This document shows positions 7,484 through 17,600 of a stretch of 64,000 nucleotides of DNA, in pieces. The position numbers were made by a program, and so were the translations under genes. The notes below the pieces were generated by a model, which was not told the DNA's origin, searched no databases, and worked only from the letters and a program-made list of their open reading frames with translations. How positions within the stretch are numbered: the first letter of the stretch is position 1; each line of letters starts with the position of its first letter. Source of the DNA: Rheinheimera hassiensis (lineage in GTDB: Bacteria; Pseudomonadota; Gammaproteobacteria; Enterobacterales; Alteromonadaceae); contig NZ_JAKUJZ010000007.1 in assembly GCF_022436675.1 (NCBI RefSeq), positions 248,001 to 312,000 on the forward strand, in the 5' to 3' direction.

Positions 7484-9850
7484 ATGCGCCGTTCCTCTGC
7501 TTTGCAACGTTACAGCCTGTTAGCGGTATTTGTCAGCCTGGCATTTAATGTTGCAGCACAAGAGCCATCACAGCGCTATACCGGCGTTGTAACCGATACC
7601 CAGGGCAAGCCGTTAAAAAACGCCCGGGTGCACATTCATGGCCGCCAGCAGTATGTGTATGCCGATGAACAAGGCCGGTTTAGTATTCAGGCGCCGGCCA
7701 AAGCTGAGCTGCATATCTCTGCCGCCGGTTATGGTGACAGCTTTGTTACTGTAACGCCGGCGCAACAACAACTGAATATCAACTTAGCGCCGGGCGGTAT
7801 AGAGCGTATTGTCGTAGCCGCTTCTGGTATTCATAAATACAACCTGGAAATGGCTACACCGGTATCGGTATTAACCGGTGAAGAGCTAAGCCGTCGCACC
7901 GAGCCTACCATTGGCGAAACACTGAAATATGAACCCGGTGTGCACGCAAATTACTATGGCCCTGTGGCATCAAGCCCGGTGATCCGCGGTTTGGACGGCC
8001 CGCGTGTACGTATTTTAAATAATGGTTTAGACACAGCTGACGTGTCCCGTGTCGGGCCAGACCATGCTATTACCGCCGATGCAATTACCGCACAACAATT
8101 AGAAGTGCTGCGAGGCCCCGCTACGTTGTTGTATGGCAGTGGTGCAATTGGCGGTGTTATTAATGTGGTAGATAACCGTATTCCGCGCCAGTTACGCGCC
8201 AGCAGCGAAACCAAACTGGAAACCCGCTACGTTGATGTATCCGATGAAAAAACCGTTGCGCTGAACCATGAAGGCAGTAGCGATAATATTGCCTGGCATT
8301 TTGATGGCTTTAACCGTGATGGTTCAGACTATGATGTACCACTTTTTAGCAACGACGAAGGCGAAAGCAGTCACACTCTGGAAAACTCCTGGATCCAAAG
8401 CAAAGCCGTTAATGGCGGTGTCAGCTACATTGGCGATCGGAGCTTATTTGGCATCAGCATTGGCCGGTTAGAGTCTGACTATGGCATCCCAGGCCATCAT
8501 CACCACGCAGATGAGCACGAAGAAGAACATGATGATGAGCACATGCATGATGAGGAAAGTGTTTTTGCTAAATTAAAGCAAAACCGTGTCAGCCTGGCTG
8601 GCGAATGGTATACCCCATTTAGCGGTATTGAAACGCTGGCGTTTAATACCGCCTACACCGATTATCAGCATCAGGAAATTGAAGCCGGCAGCATTGGCAC
8701 CACCTTTAAAAATAAAGCACTGGAAAGCCGTATTACGCTGGAACATGAGGCAATTGGCGGCTGGCACGGGCTGGTGGGTTATCATTTACAGCACTCTGAT
8801 TACCAAGCCTTTGGCGAAGAAGCTTTTACGCCAGACAGCAAGACATTAACGCACGCCTTATTTCTGTTGGAAGAAAAACAGTTCGGTAATTTGTCCGCTC
8901 AGTTGGGGGGCCGTATCGAACGGACCAAGCATGGCGCCGGCACACTGGCGCTGGGCCATGATGGTGCCTTAATCAATGGTATTTCTGACAGGTTCGCCGC
9001 TGTCAGTGCATCGGCCGGTGTGGTTTGGGAATTTGTACCGGGTTTCTCCTGGGCACTGGCGGTTAGCCGCTCAGAGCGCGCGCCAAGCGCAGCCGAGCTG
9101 TATTCTAACGGAGCCCACATCGCTACCAGTAGCTATGAGCTCGGCCTGATGTACCAGCTACAAGATGGCGAGCTGGAATTATCGGAACATAAAGCAAAAA
9201 GAGAGACGGCAAATAATATCGATATCACCTTTCGCAGTTTTAAAGGTGATCTGAGTTTTACCTATAACTTTTTCTATAACAAGGTACATAACTATCTGTA
9301 TCTGGCAGATACCGGCCTGACAATGGAAGATCTGGAAGCGGGCCATGAGCACGACACGGGTGAAGAAGATGCTGCAGAGGAAGAGCACCACCACGACAGC
9401 TTTGGCCTGTATCAGTATCAACAACAGGACGCCACGCTATATGGTGCCGAATTTGAGGCCCGTTATCAGTTAGATCATGCCCAATCACTAAATGTGTTTT
9501 TTGATGCAGTGCGCGCCAAACTGGACGGCGGCGATTACCTGCCACGTATTCCACCGTATAAAACCGGTTTGGGCTATCAGTATAAAGGTATAAGCTGGAG
9601 TGCTGATTTGGGTGTGACGCGTTACGCAAAACAAAACAAAGTGGCCACAAACGAAACCGTTACCAAAGCCTACACTCTGCTTGATGCCAGTGTAAATTAC
9701 GATTTCAGCTTGTCGCAGTTAGATATGAGCGTATTTTTACGCGGTACTAATTTAACCAACGAGCTGGGATTTGTGCACAGCTCTTTTATCAAAGCAGACG
9801 CGCCATTACCGGGCCGGGCAATAACGCTGGGCCTGCGGGCAACCTTTTAA
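7484..9850 (+). CDS. TonB-dependent receptor with His-rich loops, probable zinc receptor (ZnuD-like)
   Basis: Outer-membrane TonB-dependent receptor of 788 residues. Order: signal peptide (LLAVFVSLAFNVAAQ); a carboxypeptidase-regulatory-like beta domain (YTGVVTDTQGKPLKNARVHI); a plug domain (TPVSVLTGEELSRR, RGLDGPRVRILNNG, EVLRGPATLLYGSGAIGGVINVVD, cited as segments); and a 22-strand barrel ending in an aromatic C-terminus (LRATF). Two extracellular-loop candidates are rich in His and acidic residues (coding bases about 8490-8560 and 9340-9400), as in the zinc receptor ZnuD. The ATG at 7484 gives a proper signal peptide; an ATG at 7445 falls inside the Zur-like box and would add 13 residues before it. 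The zinc role is inferred from the loops plus the operator. Confidence 0.88.
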   Translation: MRRSSALQRYSLLAVFVSLAFNVAAQEPSQRYTGVVTDTQGKPLKNARVHIHGRQQYVYADEQGRFSIQAPAKAELHISAAGYGDSFVTVTPAQQQLNINLAPGGIERIVVAASGIHKYNLEMATPVSVLTGEELSRRTEPTIGETLKYEPGVHANYYGPVASSPVIRGLDGPRVRILNNGLDTADVSRVGPDHAITADAITAQQLEVLRGPATLLYGSGAIGGVINVVDNRIPRQLRASSETKLETRYVDVSDEKTVALNHEGSSDNIAWHFDGFNRDGSDYDVPLFSNDEGESSHTLENSWIQSKAVNGGVSYIGDRSLFGISIGRLESDYGIPGHHHHADEHEEEHDDEHMHDEESVFAKLKQNRVSLAGEWYTPFSGIETLAFNTAYTDYQHQEIEAGSIGTTFKNKALESRITLEHEAIGGWHGLVGYHLQHSDYQAFGEEAFTPDSKTLTHALFLLEEKQFGNLSAQLGGRIERTKHGAGTLALGHDGALINGISDRFAAVSASAGVVWEFVPGFSWALAVSRSERAPSAAELYSNGAHIATSSYELGLMYQLQDGELELSEHKAKRETANNIDITFRSFKGDLSFTYNFFYNKVHNYLYLADTGLTMEDLEAGHEHDTGEEDAAEEEHHHDSFGLYQYQQQDATLYGAEFEARYQLDHAQSLNVFFDAVRAKLDGGDYLPRIPPYKTGLGYQYKGISWSADLGVTRYAKQNKVATNETVTKAYTLLDASVNYDFSLSQLDMSVFLRGTNLTNELGFVHSSFIKADAPLPGRAITLGLRATF

Positions 9851-9857
9851 TATTTAC

Positions 9858-9879
9858 GCCCGGTTTAGCCGGGCTTTTT
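9858..9879 (+). terminator. Rho-independent terminator of the His-rich TonB receptor
   Basis: GCCCGG/CCGGGC stem (9858-9863 with 9869-9874), loop TTTAG, followed by TTTTT. It lies 7 bp after the receptor stop and 11 bp before the end of the convergent oxidoreductase gene. Confidence 0.88.
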
Positions 9880-9890
9880 ATTGCGGATTA

Positions 9891-11228
9891 TTACAGAAAA
9901 CGATCTTTAAAACGGCCCCACTGATAGTAACCCTGCTGGCCAAGCCGCCTGAACGCCGGTAACGGAAATGGCGCCAACCGGCTTTGATAGATCGGCAACG
10001 GCGGTACAGCAACACCTGAGGCCTGTTCTGCCAGCCGGACACCGGCCAGGGTGCTGAACGACACTCCACTACCGCAATAACCGGCAGCGTAAAACAGCCC
10101 GGGTTCAGCTTCACATACCCGCGGTAAGTCGTCATAGGACACTGCCACCCACCCGCTCCAGTGGTAGTCACAACGTAAATCGGCCAACATCGGAAAACAG
10201 GTTTTTAATGCCGCCAACAGACGAGCCGGGTACACGGCTTTTTCGGCATCTTTGCCGTACACCGCACTGCGCCCGCCAAATAAAATGCGGTTATCCGGTA
10301 ATTTACGGTAGTAGTATTTCAACGCCCGTGTATCCATCACCAGCTGCGTATGCTGTAAACCGCTTTGCTCAAGTTGTGCCTGCGTGAGCGCTTGAGTAAC
10401 AATAATACTGCTGAGCACAGGCAAACAGGCGCGGTTTAACGCCGGATACAGGCCTTTGGGTGTATAGCCATTAGTGGCCAGCACCAGGTGTTTACAGCGC
10501 ACTCTGGCGCCCGGAGTTTGCAGTAAAAAACCGCCATCCGCTGTTCGCTGCCAATTTTGCAACGGTGAGCCGGTGTAAAGCTTAACCCCGCTTTGTTGCA
10601 CCATGGCCGCATAGCCCTGCGCCAAAGCCAACGGGTTTACACCAAAACAATCAGGGAATTTAATCGCACCATAGGCTTGCGTATTGTGCATGTAGTCGCG
10701 CTTTAGCTGCTGTGCCGACAGATACGCGGCCTGATAACCAAACTGACGTTGTAAAAAAGCTGCCTGGTCTGGCAGATCTGCCGCCATGGCGGCGTTATGC
10801 GCTACTTTTAAATACCCTTCCGGCTGGCTGTCACAGCGGATATTACCAGCCGATATCATCCGCTTAACCTGTGTAATAGCCTCGCCATATTCCTGATGAA
10901 ATAAGCCAGCGCACTCTGCGCCAAAACGCTGTGTCAGTTGCGCCAGCCCCAGCCGCCCGGTGCCACGCAGCACAAAACCGGCATTGCGCCCGCTACAGCC
11001 CCAGCCGGTCTGATGCGCTTCTAATACTATAACTTCGCGGTTAAAACGCTTTGCCAACTGATAGGCGCAGCTTAGGCCGGTATAACCGGCGCCAACTACC
11101 ACAACGTCAGTACTTTGATCCGCTGTAATTGCTTTAGTACTACCGCTGTTTTGTACTTGTGCAGCCCAGTAAGAAGACGGATAAACCGCCCCCTGCCCAA
11201 TATCATGCTCAACCAGCGGATCATACAT
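9891..11228 (-). CDS. FAD-dependent amine/amino-acid oxidoreductase (PuuB/OrdL-like, DAO family)
   Basis: Cytoplasmic flavoprotein of the D-amino-acid oxidase (DAO) superfamily, 445 residues. The dinucleotide-binding motif VVVVGAGYTGLSCAYQLAK is followed by VIVLEAHQTGWGCSGRNAGFV, the N-terminal pattern of gamma-glutamylputrescine oxidase PuuB and OrdL-like enzymes. Near the C-terminus GLFYAAGYCGSGVSFSTLAG is the second flavin-binding segment. Such enzymes oxidise an amine or secondary amino group to an imine, releasing hydrogen peroxide. No other putrescine-pathway genes lie nearby, so the substrate is open. Start: AGGAG 6 bp before the ATG. It ends an apparent two-gene unit with the acetyltransferase 14 bp upstream. 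Confidence 0.85.
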   Translation of the reverse strand: MYDPLVEHDIGQGAVYPSSYWAAQVQNSGSTKAITADQSTDVVVVGAGYTGLSCAYQLAKRFNREVIVLEAHQTGWGCSGRNAGFVLRGTGRLGLAQLTQRFGAECAGLFHQEYGEAITQVKRMISAGNIRCDSQPEGYLKVAHNAAMAADLPDQAAFLQRQFGYQAAYLSAQQLKRDYMHNTQAYGAIKFPDCFGVNPLALAQGYAAMVQQSGVKLYTGSPLQNWQRTADGGFLLQTPGARVRCKHLVLATNGYTPKGLYPALNRACLPVLSSIIVTQALTQAQLEQSGLQHTQLVMDTRALKYYYRKLPDNRILFGGRSAVYGKDAEKAVYPARLLAALKTCFPMLADLRCDYHWSGWVAVSYDDLPRVCEAEPGLFYAAGYCGSGVSFSTLAGVRLAEQASGVAVPPLPIYQSRLAPFPLPAFRRLGQQGYYQWGRFKDRFL

Positions 11229-11242
11229 AGCGCACTCCTGAG

Positions 11243-11809
11243 CTAGCCGGCACTAAAGGTTAATACCATTTCTGCTGCACTACAGTTACACAATGCACCG
11301 CATATTGGGCAATAGTAACCTGCCGTTTCAGACAAATGCCGCCAGCGCTGTGGGTGAACTTTTACTAAAACGGCCCCGGCATAGCTAAAATAACGCTGTG
11401 CAGCATTACCCGGGCTTTCACGCCAGATATGCGCCAGTCCGGCTGTTGCCCCCTGGCGGCGAAGTGCGGCAACAGAGGTGTTCAGCAAAGCTGACGCAAC
11501 GCCTTTGCCTCGCTGTTCCTCGCTTACGCCCACCGATTTAAAATATGCCATCTTTGCCGCTTTAACCGGCCACAGCGCTTCGCTGCACCACTTATCCGGC
11601 TGCCACTGCCCGGCAGCAAAACTCAAACGGTAGCCCACAACCTGCTGTTGTGCATTCAGCGCAACAAAACTGGCATTAACGTCTTTTACTATCCCTTGCT
11701 GATGCATTGCAGTCAGACTGGCGTGGTTAAGGTAATTATCGCCATGAATAGTATTGGCCAGGCTGACGACTGCGGGGAAAAAAGCCGGGGTAAGTTCGCT
11801 GATCTGCAC
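11243..11809 (-). CDS. GNAT acetyltransferase with C-terminal cysteine motif
   Basis: GNAT-fold N-acyltransferase of 188 residues from the chosen start. The acetyl-CoA-binding loop appears as SEEQRGKGVASALLNTSV, cited as the motif RGKGVA, with preceding strand AKMAYFKSVGV. The far C-terminus carries YYCPICGALCNC, a compact CPxCG plus CxC cluster that looks like a one-knuckle zinc site and is not standard for GNATs. Start: GTG at 11809 with GGACAG upstream begins VQISELTPAFF, a normal GNAT N-terminus. A TTG at 11869 would add 20 odd residues. It precedes the DAO oxidoreductase by 14 bp, so the two may act on the same amine. Substrate unknown. Confidence 0.72.
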   Translation of the reverse strand: MQISELTPAFFPAVVSLANTIHGDNYLNHASLTAMHQQGIVKDVNASFVALNAQQQVVGYRLSFAAGQWQPDKWCSEALWPVKAAKMAYFKSVGVSEEQRGKGVASALLNTSVAALRRQGATAGLAHIWRESPGNAAQRYFSYAGAVLVKVHPQRWRHLSETAGYYCPICGALCNCSAAEMVLTFSAG

Positions 11810-12028
11810 GTTGCTGTCCAAACAAAAAAGGTAGTGCAGTTTATAAATCAGGCAACCGGTTAGCTGCAATCTATTTTTATTCCTGCAAACGAATGCAATT
11901 ACCGATTAGAGCGACGAAATAACATAAATATGCGATAGACAACCAGCAAATTATCCAATAAGGTTAATAGGACGCAACAAAAACAACATAAGCGTCTGGT
12001 AGATAGAAAAATAATCCAGGAAAAGACT

Positions 12029-14605
12029 ATGAAAACCCATAACGACTATCATCCGGTTGCCCGCGCAGTTAAATTTGCACTGGCAGCATCACTTTCTTTT
12101 GGTATCACCTCAACCGCAGCGCTGGCACAGGACACGCCATCCACTGGCGCCGCAGAAAAGTCGATTGAGAAAATTGCCGTTGTCGGCAGCCGTTCTGCAC
12201 CGCGTTCTATAGGCGACTCGCCGGTGCCGGTAGATATTATTGGCGGTGAAGAACTGAATAAAAACGGCAATTCAGACATGCTGAATCTGATCAGCACAAC
12301 AGTGCCGTCTTTAAACGTACATGCCCAGCCTATCAGCGATGCGGCTTCGCTGATCCGACCTATCAACCTGCGGGGGTTATCGTCCGACAGTACGCTGGTG
12401 CTGCTAAATGGTAAACGCCGGCATCGCTCTTCGGTTATTTCATTTCTGGGCGGCGGTATAAACGATGGCGCTCAGGGGCCTGATTTATCTGTTATCCCAG
12501 GCATTGCCATGAAACAGGTAGAAGTATTACGTGATGGTGCAGCAGCCCAGTACGGCTCTGACGCCATTGCAGGTGTTATTAACTTCGTACTGAAAGACGC
12601 AGCTGAGGGTGGCACTATTGAGGTTAAGCGCGGCGAGTATTATGCCGGTGATGGCGCCTCAACTGAAGTGGCTGCCAACGTGGGCATGCCGCTAACCAAA
12701 GACGGCTTTGTTAACGTTAGTATGCAGTACAAAAATGTTGATGCCACCAGCCGCAGCGTGCAACGGGGTGATGCTCAGGGCCTGATAGACGCAGGCAATA
12801 CCTTTGTAGCTAACCCGGTGCAGGTATGGGGAGCGCCTGAAATTAACGACGATATTACGTTGTTTGCCAATGCTGGCCTTGATTTAGGCAACGGTGGCGA
12901 AGCCTATATGTTTGGTAACTACTCTGAACGTGATGTGCGCGGTGGCTTTTATTACCGTAACCCTACCAATCGGCCGCAGGTATTTTCTAATGACGACGGC
13001 GAATCTTTATTAGTAGTTGATTTAACCGACGTGGGTAACGGTGGTGTTGGCGGTTGTCAAAACATTGCGTTAAGTGGGTTGGACTATCAGCAAATTGATG
13101 CTGCTGTACAGGCATTGCCGGATAACTGTTTTACTTTTTTCTCGATGTTCCCCGGCGGTTTTACCCCTAACTTTGGTGGCAATATTACTGATACTTCACT
13201 TGCTATAGGCACTAAAGGTGAGTTTAAAAACGGTTTTGCCAGTGGCATCATGTACGATTTCAGCGGTGTTGTTGGCCGCAGTGAATCCACATTTCAGTTA
13301 TTTAACTCGGTCAACGCGTCTTTAGGCCCGGAAACCCCTACTGATTTTGAAGCTGGCCGGTATATCCAACTGGAAAAAACCTTCAGCGCTGACTTTGTAA
13401 AGTTTGTCCCTGCTGGTTTATATGAAGACTTAACAGTAGCTTTTGGTACTCAGTGGACTGAAGAAAGCTTTGAAATTGTCGCCGGTGAACAGGCATCCTG
13501 GGAAATTGGCCCTTATGTCGATCAGGGGCTGAGTAACGGCTCTAACGGTTTCCCCGGCTTTCAGCCACAAACGGCCGGTATCTCCACCAGACGTAACTAT
13601 GCGGCGTACGTTGATGTTGAAGCCGAGTTTACCGAAAAACTGTTAGGTGCGGTGGCACTGCGGTTTGAAGACTATGACTCTTTTGGCACCACCACTAACT
13701 ATAAATTGACCGGCCAATACCGCATTAGTGACGATTGGGCACTGCGGGCCTCAACCAGTACCGGCTTTCGTGCCCCTACTGTTGGTCAGGCTAACGTAAG
13801 CAATGTACGTACTGAAGCTAATCAGGGCGTATTGGTAGATATCGGCGTTTTACCCCCCACTAACCCGGTTGCACAGTTAAAAGGTGCCACCGAGTTAGAA
13901 CCGGAAGAATCAACCAGTTATGCGTTTGGTTTGGTTTACACCGGGTATGACTTCTTTGTTACTGCCGATTATTACCGTATCGAGGTAGAAGATCGTATCA
14001 GCCAGTCTGCTGCTATTCCGGTTACGCCTGAGGATATCGCCGAGCTAAAAGCCGCCGGTGTGCGTGGTATTGATTCATTAACCAGCATTACTTACCTGAC
14101 AAACGATTTCGACACTCGTACCCAAGGTATTGATATTGTGGCTAACTACGCTACGGATCTGTACGGTGGCCGTAGCAGTTTTGCCCTGGCCTATAACTGG
14201 AATGATACCGAAGTTACCCGCTTTACCGATATTACCGGCGAGTTTCGCGTATCACGGCTGGAAGATGACTTACCCAAGCATCGTGCAACCTTTACCTGGA
14301 CGCAAAGCTGGGATGACTGGTCAGCTTTCCTGCGTACTAACTATTACGGTACTTACCAGGGCGTACATGCGGATGATCCAAGCCGTACCACTAACGCGAG
14401 CTGGAAAGTAACCTTGGATGCTGAAGTCAGTTACTACATCAACGATAGTTTTATTGTCTCTGCCGGTGCGCAAAACTTACTGGATAATGATCCGGAAGAA
14501 TTGCCAGATGCCTGGAAAGCTGAGCTGGGCGGCAAGTACTATGAAACCTCGCCGATGGGCATTAACGGCGGCTACTGGTACTTAAAAGGTACTTATAAGT
14601 TCTGA
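12029..14605 (+). CDS. TonB-dependent receptor
   Basis: Large outer-membrane TonB-dependent receptor of 858 residues. It has a signal peptide (FALAASLSFGITSTAALAQ), a TonB-box-like segment with IEKIAVVGSR, and a plug domain with INLRGLSSDSTLVLLNGKRRH and VEVLRDGAAAQYGSDAIAGVINF, cited by their cores LRGLSSD and AAQYGSDAIAG. The long beta-barrel ends in the canonical aromatic residue (GTYKF). The shape matches the large receptors of aquatic gammaproteobacteria that import organic ligands such as carbohydrates, peptides or siderophores. The ligand cannot be told and no transport partner is adjacent. Shine-Dalgarno AGGAAAAGACT precedes the ATG. The 160 bp upstream hold no gene and no operator I can name. 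Confidence 0.92.
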   Translation: MKTHNDYHPVARAVKFALAASLSFGITSTAALAQDTPSTGAAEKSIEKIAVVGSRSAPRSIGDSPVPVDIIGGEELNKNGNSDMLNLISTTVPSLNVHAQPISDAASLIRPINLRGLSSDSTLVLLNGKRRHRSSVISFLGGGINDGAQGPDLSVIPGIAMKQVEVLRDGAAAQYGSDAIAGVINFVLKDAAEGGTIEVKRGEYYAGDGASTEVAANVGMPLTKDGFVNVSMQYKNVDATSRSVQRGDAQGLIDAGNTFVANPVQVWGAPEINDDITLFANAGLDLGNGGEAYMFGNYSERDVRGGFYYRNPTNRPQVFSNDDGESLLVVDLTDVGNGGVGGCQNIALSGLDYQQIDAAVQALPDNCFTFFSMFPGGFTPNFGGNITDTSLAIGTKGEFKNGFASGIMYDFSGVVGRSESTFQLFNSVNASLGPETPTDFEAGRYIQLEKTFSADFVKFVPAGLYEDLTVAFGTQWTEESFEIVAGEQASWEIGPYVDQGLSNGSNGFPGFQPQTAGISTRRNYAAYVDVEAEFTEKLLGAVALRFEDYDSFGTTTNYKLTGQYRISDDWALRASTSTGFRAPTVGQANVSNVRTEANQGVLVDIGVLPPTNPVAQLKGATELEPEESTSYAFGLVYTGYDFFVTADYYRIEVEDRISQSAAIPVTPEDIAELKAAGVRGIDSLTSITYLTNDFDTRTQGIDIVANYATDLYGGRSSFALAYNWNDTEVTRFTDITGEFRVSRLEDDLPKHRATFTWTQSWDDWSAFLRTNYYGTYQGVHADDPSRTTNASWKVTLDAEVSYYINDSFIVSAGAQNLLDNDPEELPDAWKAELGGKYYETSPMGINGGYWYLKGTYKF

Positions 14606-14629
14606 TAATCAGCGCTTAACAGCTGCAAA

Positions 14630-14659
14630 ATAAAAAATCCGCTTCGGCGGATTTTTTAT
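14630..14659 (+). terminator. Bidirectional terminator with UUCG loop
   Basis: Perfect 13-bp stem (14630-14642 with 14647-14659) with TTCG loop and A/T-rich outer arms. It serves the TonB receptor on the plus strand and ydiJ (ending at 14685) on the minus strand. Confidence 0.9.
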
Positions 14660-14684
14660 TTTAAGTTTCGCGGATTAAAAACGG

Positions 14685-17600
14685 TTATAACGCTGCCAAC
14701 AATGCCTGTAGCGGATGTTTGGGCTTATCGCCAACCAGCCGTTTTACCTGGCTGCGACAGGAAAAGCCGGTAACCAAAATTTGATCTGTACCAAATTGCT
14801 CAACCGGTGCGCGCCAGCTCATATCAAACAAAGCTTTGCTGTTATCCAGATTTTGCGCTTCATGGCCATAAGTACCGGCCATGCCGCAGCAGCCCACGCT
14901 CACCGGCTTTAAGCTTAGTCCTGCGCTGCTAAATATTTGCTGCCAGGCTTTTTCTGTCGCTGGTAAGGCGGTTTTCTCCGTGCAATGCGCCAGTAAAGCA
15001 AACTCAGCAGTTTTACTTACTTTTGGTAAGCTTTGCTGTACCAGCCATTCATGCAGTAATTGCACGTTAAAATCACCGCGCTTATCACCCAGGGCTTTGT
15101 TGTACTCGTCGCGATACACCAGTACTAATGACGCATCCAGCCCCAGCATCGGTAAGCCCAGTTGTTGCAGCTGGTTTAAAAACTGTGCCGCAGTGGCCGC
15201 AGTTTTGGCAAATTCGCGTAAAAAGCCTTTTACATGCTGCGGCTTACCATTGGGTAAAAACGGCAGTAATACCGGGTTAAAACCAAGCTTTTGCAGTAAA
15301 TTTAACGCATCAGCTACCAGCTCTGCTTCATAAAAGCTGGTAAAAGGGTCTTGCACCAGCAATACCGTGCGCGCGAGCACCTCGGCAGGTAATTGCTGTA
15401 ATGCCACTAAATCGAAACGATACTGCTCACCAATCTGCTGCGCCAACGTGGGCACCGATAGCAACGGCGTATCGACATAGCCGACGGTCTTTTCAAGCAG
15501 CGTGGCAGTAATGCTGCGTTTTAGTACAAAGTTAACCAGTGTCGGCGCTTTGGCTAATAACGGCGCTGTACGCTCTATATTGCCGACGATATAATCTTTC
15601 GCCGGGCGTAAATAACGGCTGTGGTACAGCTGTAAAAACCGCGCGCGAAACGACGGTACATCGACTTTTATCGGGCACTGGCCGGCGCAGGCTTTACAGG
15701 CCAGACAACCTTCCATAGCGTCCATCACCTCGTGCGAAAAATCTCCTTCGCCCTGACGCTTTGCCAGCGTATTTTTTATACGCTGCCATAAACCATTGAT
15801 ACCGGATGATTTATTTAGTAACTGCTGCTCTTTTGCCAGTACATCCAGACCTTGCAATTCGGTTAGGCGTAACCATTCACGCATTAAACCGGCCCGGCCC
15901 TTAGGGCTGTGGCGCCTGTCTTTGGTGACTTTGCTCGACGGGCACATCGGCGAGTTTTCTTCGTAATTAAAACACAGGCCATTGCCATTACAGTTTAAGC
16001 TGCTGTCAAAGCTGTCTTTCACCGCTACCGGAATTTGCCGGTCAAAGTAAGCCCGCTTTACACCATCTACCGACACTAAGCTGTCGGCACTGTTAAACGG
16101 CGTGCAAATTTTACCGGGGTTTACTCTGTTGCGTGGGTCAAAAGCCGCTTTAATTTTACGCAGTTCATTAAACAGCTCGTCACCAAAAAACGCCGGGCCA
16201 TACTCACTGCGATAACCTTTACCATGCTCGCCCCACATCAGGCCGCCGTACTTGGCTGTTAGCGTCACTACCTGATCGGAAATGGTGCGCAGTAATTGCT
16301 CCTGCTGTGGGTCGCATAAATCCAGCGCAGGGCGCACATGCAATACACCGGCATCAACATGGCCAAACATGCCATATTGCAGGCCGTGGCTGTCGAGCAG
16401 TGCGCGAAATTCCATAATAAAATCGGCCAGATTCTCCGGTGGCACGGCAGTGTCTTCAGTAAAAGGAATGGGCTTTTGCCGGCCTTTAGCATTACCCAGC
16501 AGCCCGACGGCCTTTTTGCGCATGGCGTAAATATTGCCAATAGCGGCGTTATCATAGGTAAGCTGGTAGCCAATAATGCCATCGGTTTTATCTGCTATTG
16601 CGCCGTCCAGCCGTGCCGTTAGTGCAGCAATTTTTTGCTCTATCTCTGTTTGGTTTTCACTGTTGTATTCCACCATATTCAGCCCTTGCATCTCAATGCC
16701 GGGCACATCGGTGATTAAGTCTTTTACCTGGTGCCAGATAATATCGGCGCGGGCTAAATTCAGTACTTTGCTGTCAACGGTTTCAACTGATGTCGCTTCA
16801 GCCGCAACCAGAAACGGAGCGTTACGCAGCGCGCTTGCAAAACTGTCGTATTTAACATTAACCAGACATTTGTATTTGGCAATCGGCGTAATATTCAGTT
16901 TAGCTTCTGTTACAAAACCAAGTGAGCCTTCAGAGCCGGTGATAATGCGCGATAAATCAAACTCGGTTAAATCGTCATTAAACACATGCTCTAAATCATA
17001 ACCGGTTAAAAAGCGGTTTAACCGTGGGAATTTGGCTAAAATTTGTGGCCGGAAAGTACGGCAGCTATCCAGCACCTGCTGGTAAATACGGCCAATGCTG
17101 TTTGGCATCTGGGCACGATGCTCGGCTTCAAAGGTCGCCATTTTGTGGGTATTTAATATATTGCCATCTATCAGCACCGTTTTTAACGCTAACACGTGAT
17201 CGCTGGTTTTACCGTACACTAATGAGCCTTGCCCTGAGGCATCGGTATTTACCATGCCGCCGATAGTGGCGCGATTTGAGGTGGATAAATCCGGTGCAAA
17301 GAAAAAGCCGTAAGGTTTTAAAAACACGTTCAGCTGATCTTTAATTACTCCGGCCTGCACCCGCACCCAGCGCTGCTCGACGTTAATCTCCAGAATGTTG
17401 CGCATATGGCGCGATAAATCGACCACCACATGCTCAGTAAGTGCCTGGCCATTAGTGCCGGTACCACCGCCGCGCGGGCTAAATTTAATATGCGAGAAAC
17501 TGGACGTTTGCGCCAATGACGTAAGAATAACCAGATCGTCGGTGCTTTTGGGTAGCAACACGGCCTGTGGTAACGCCTGATACACGCTGTTATCAGTAGC

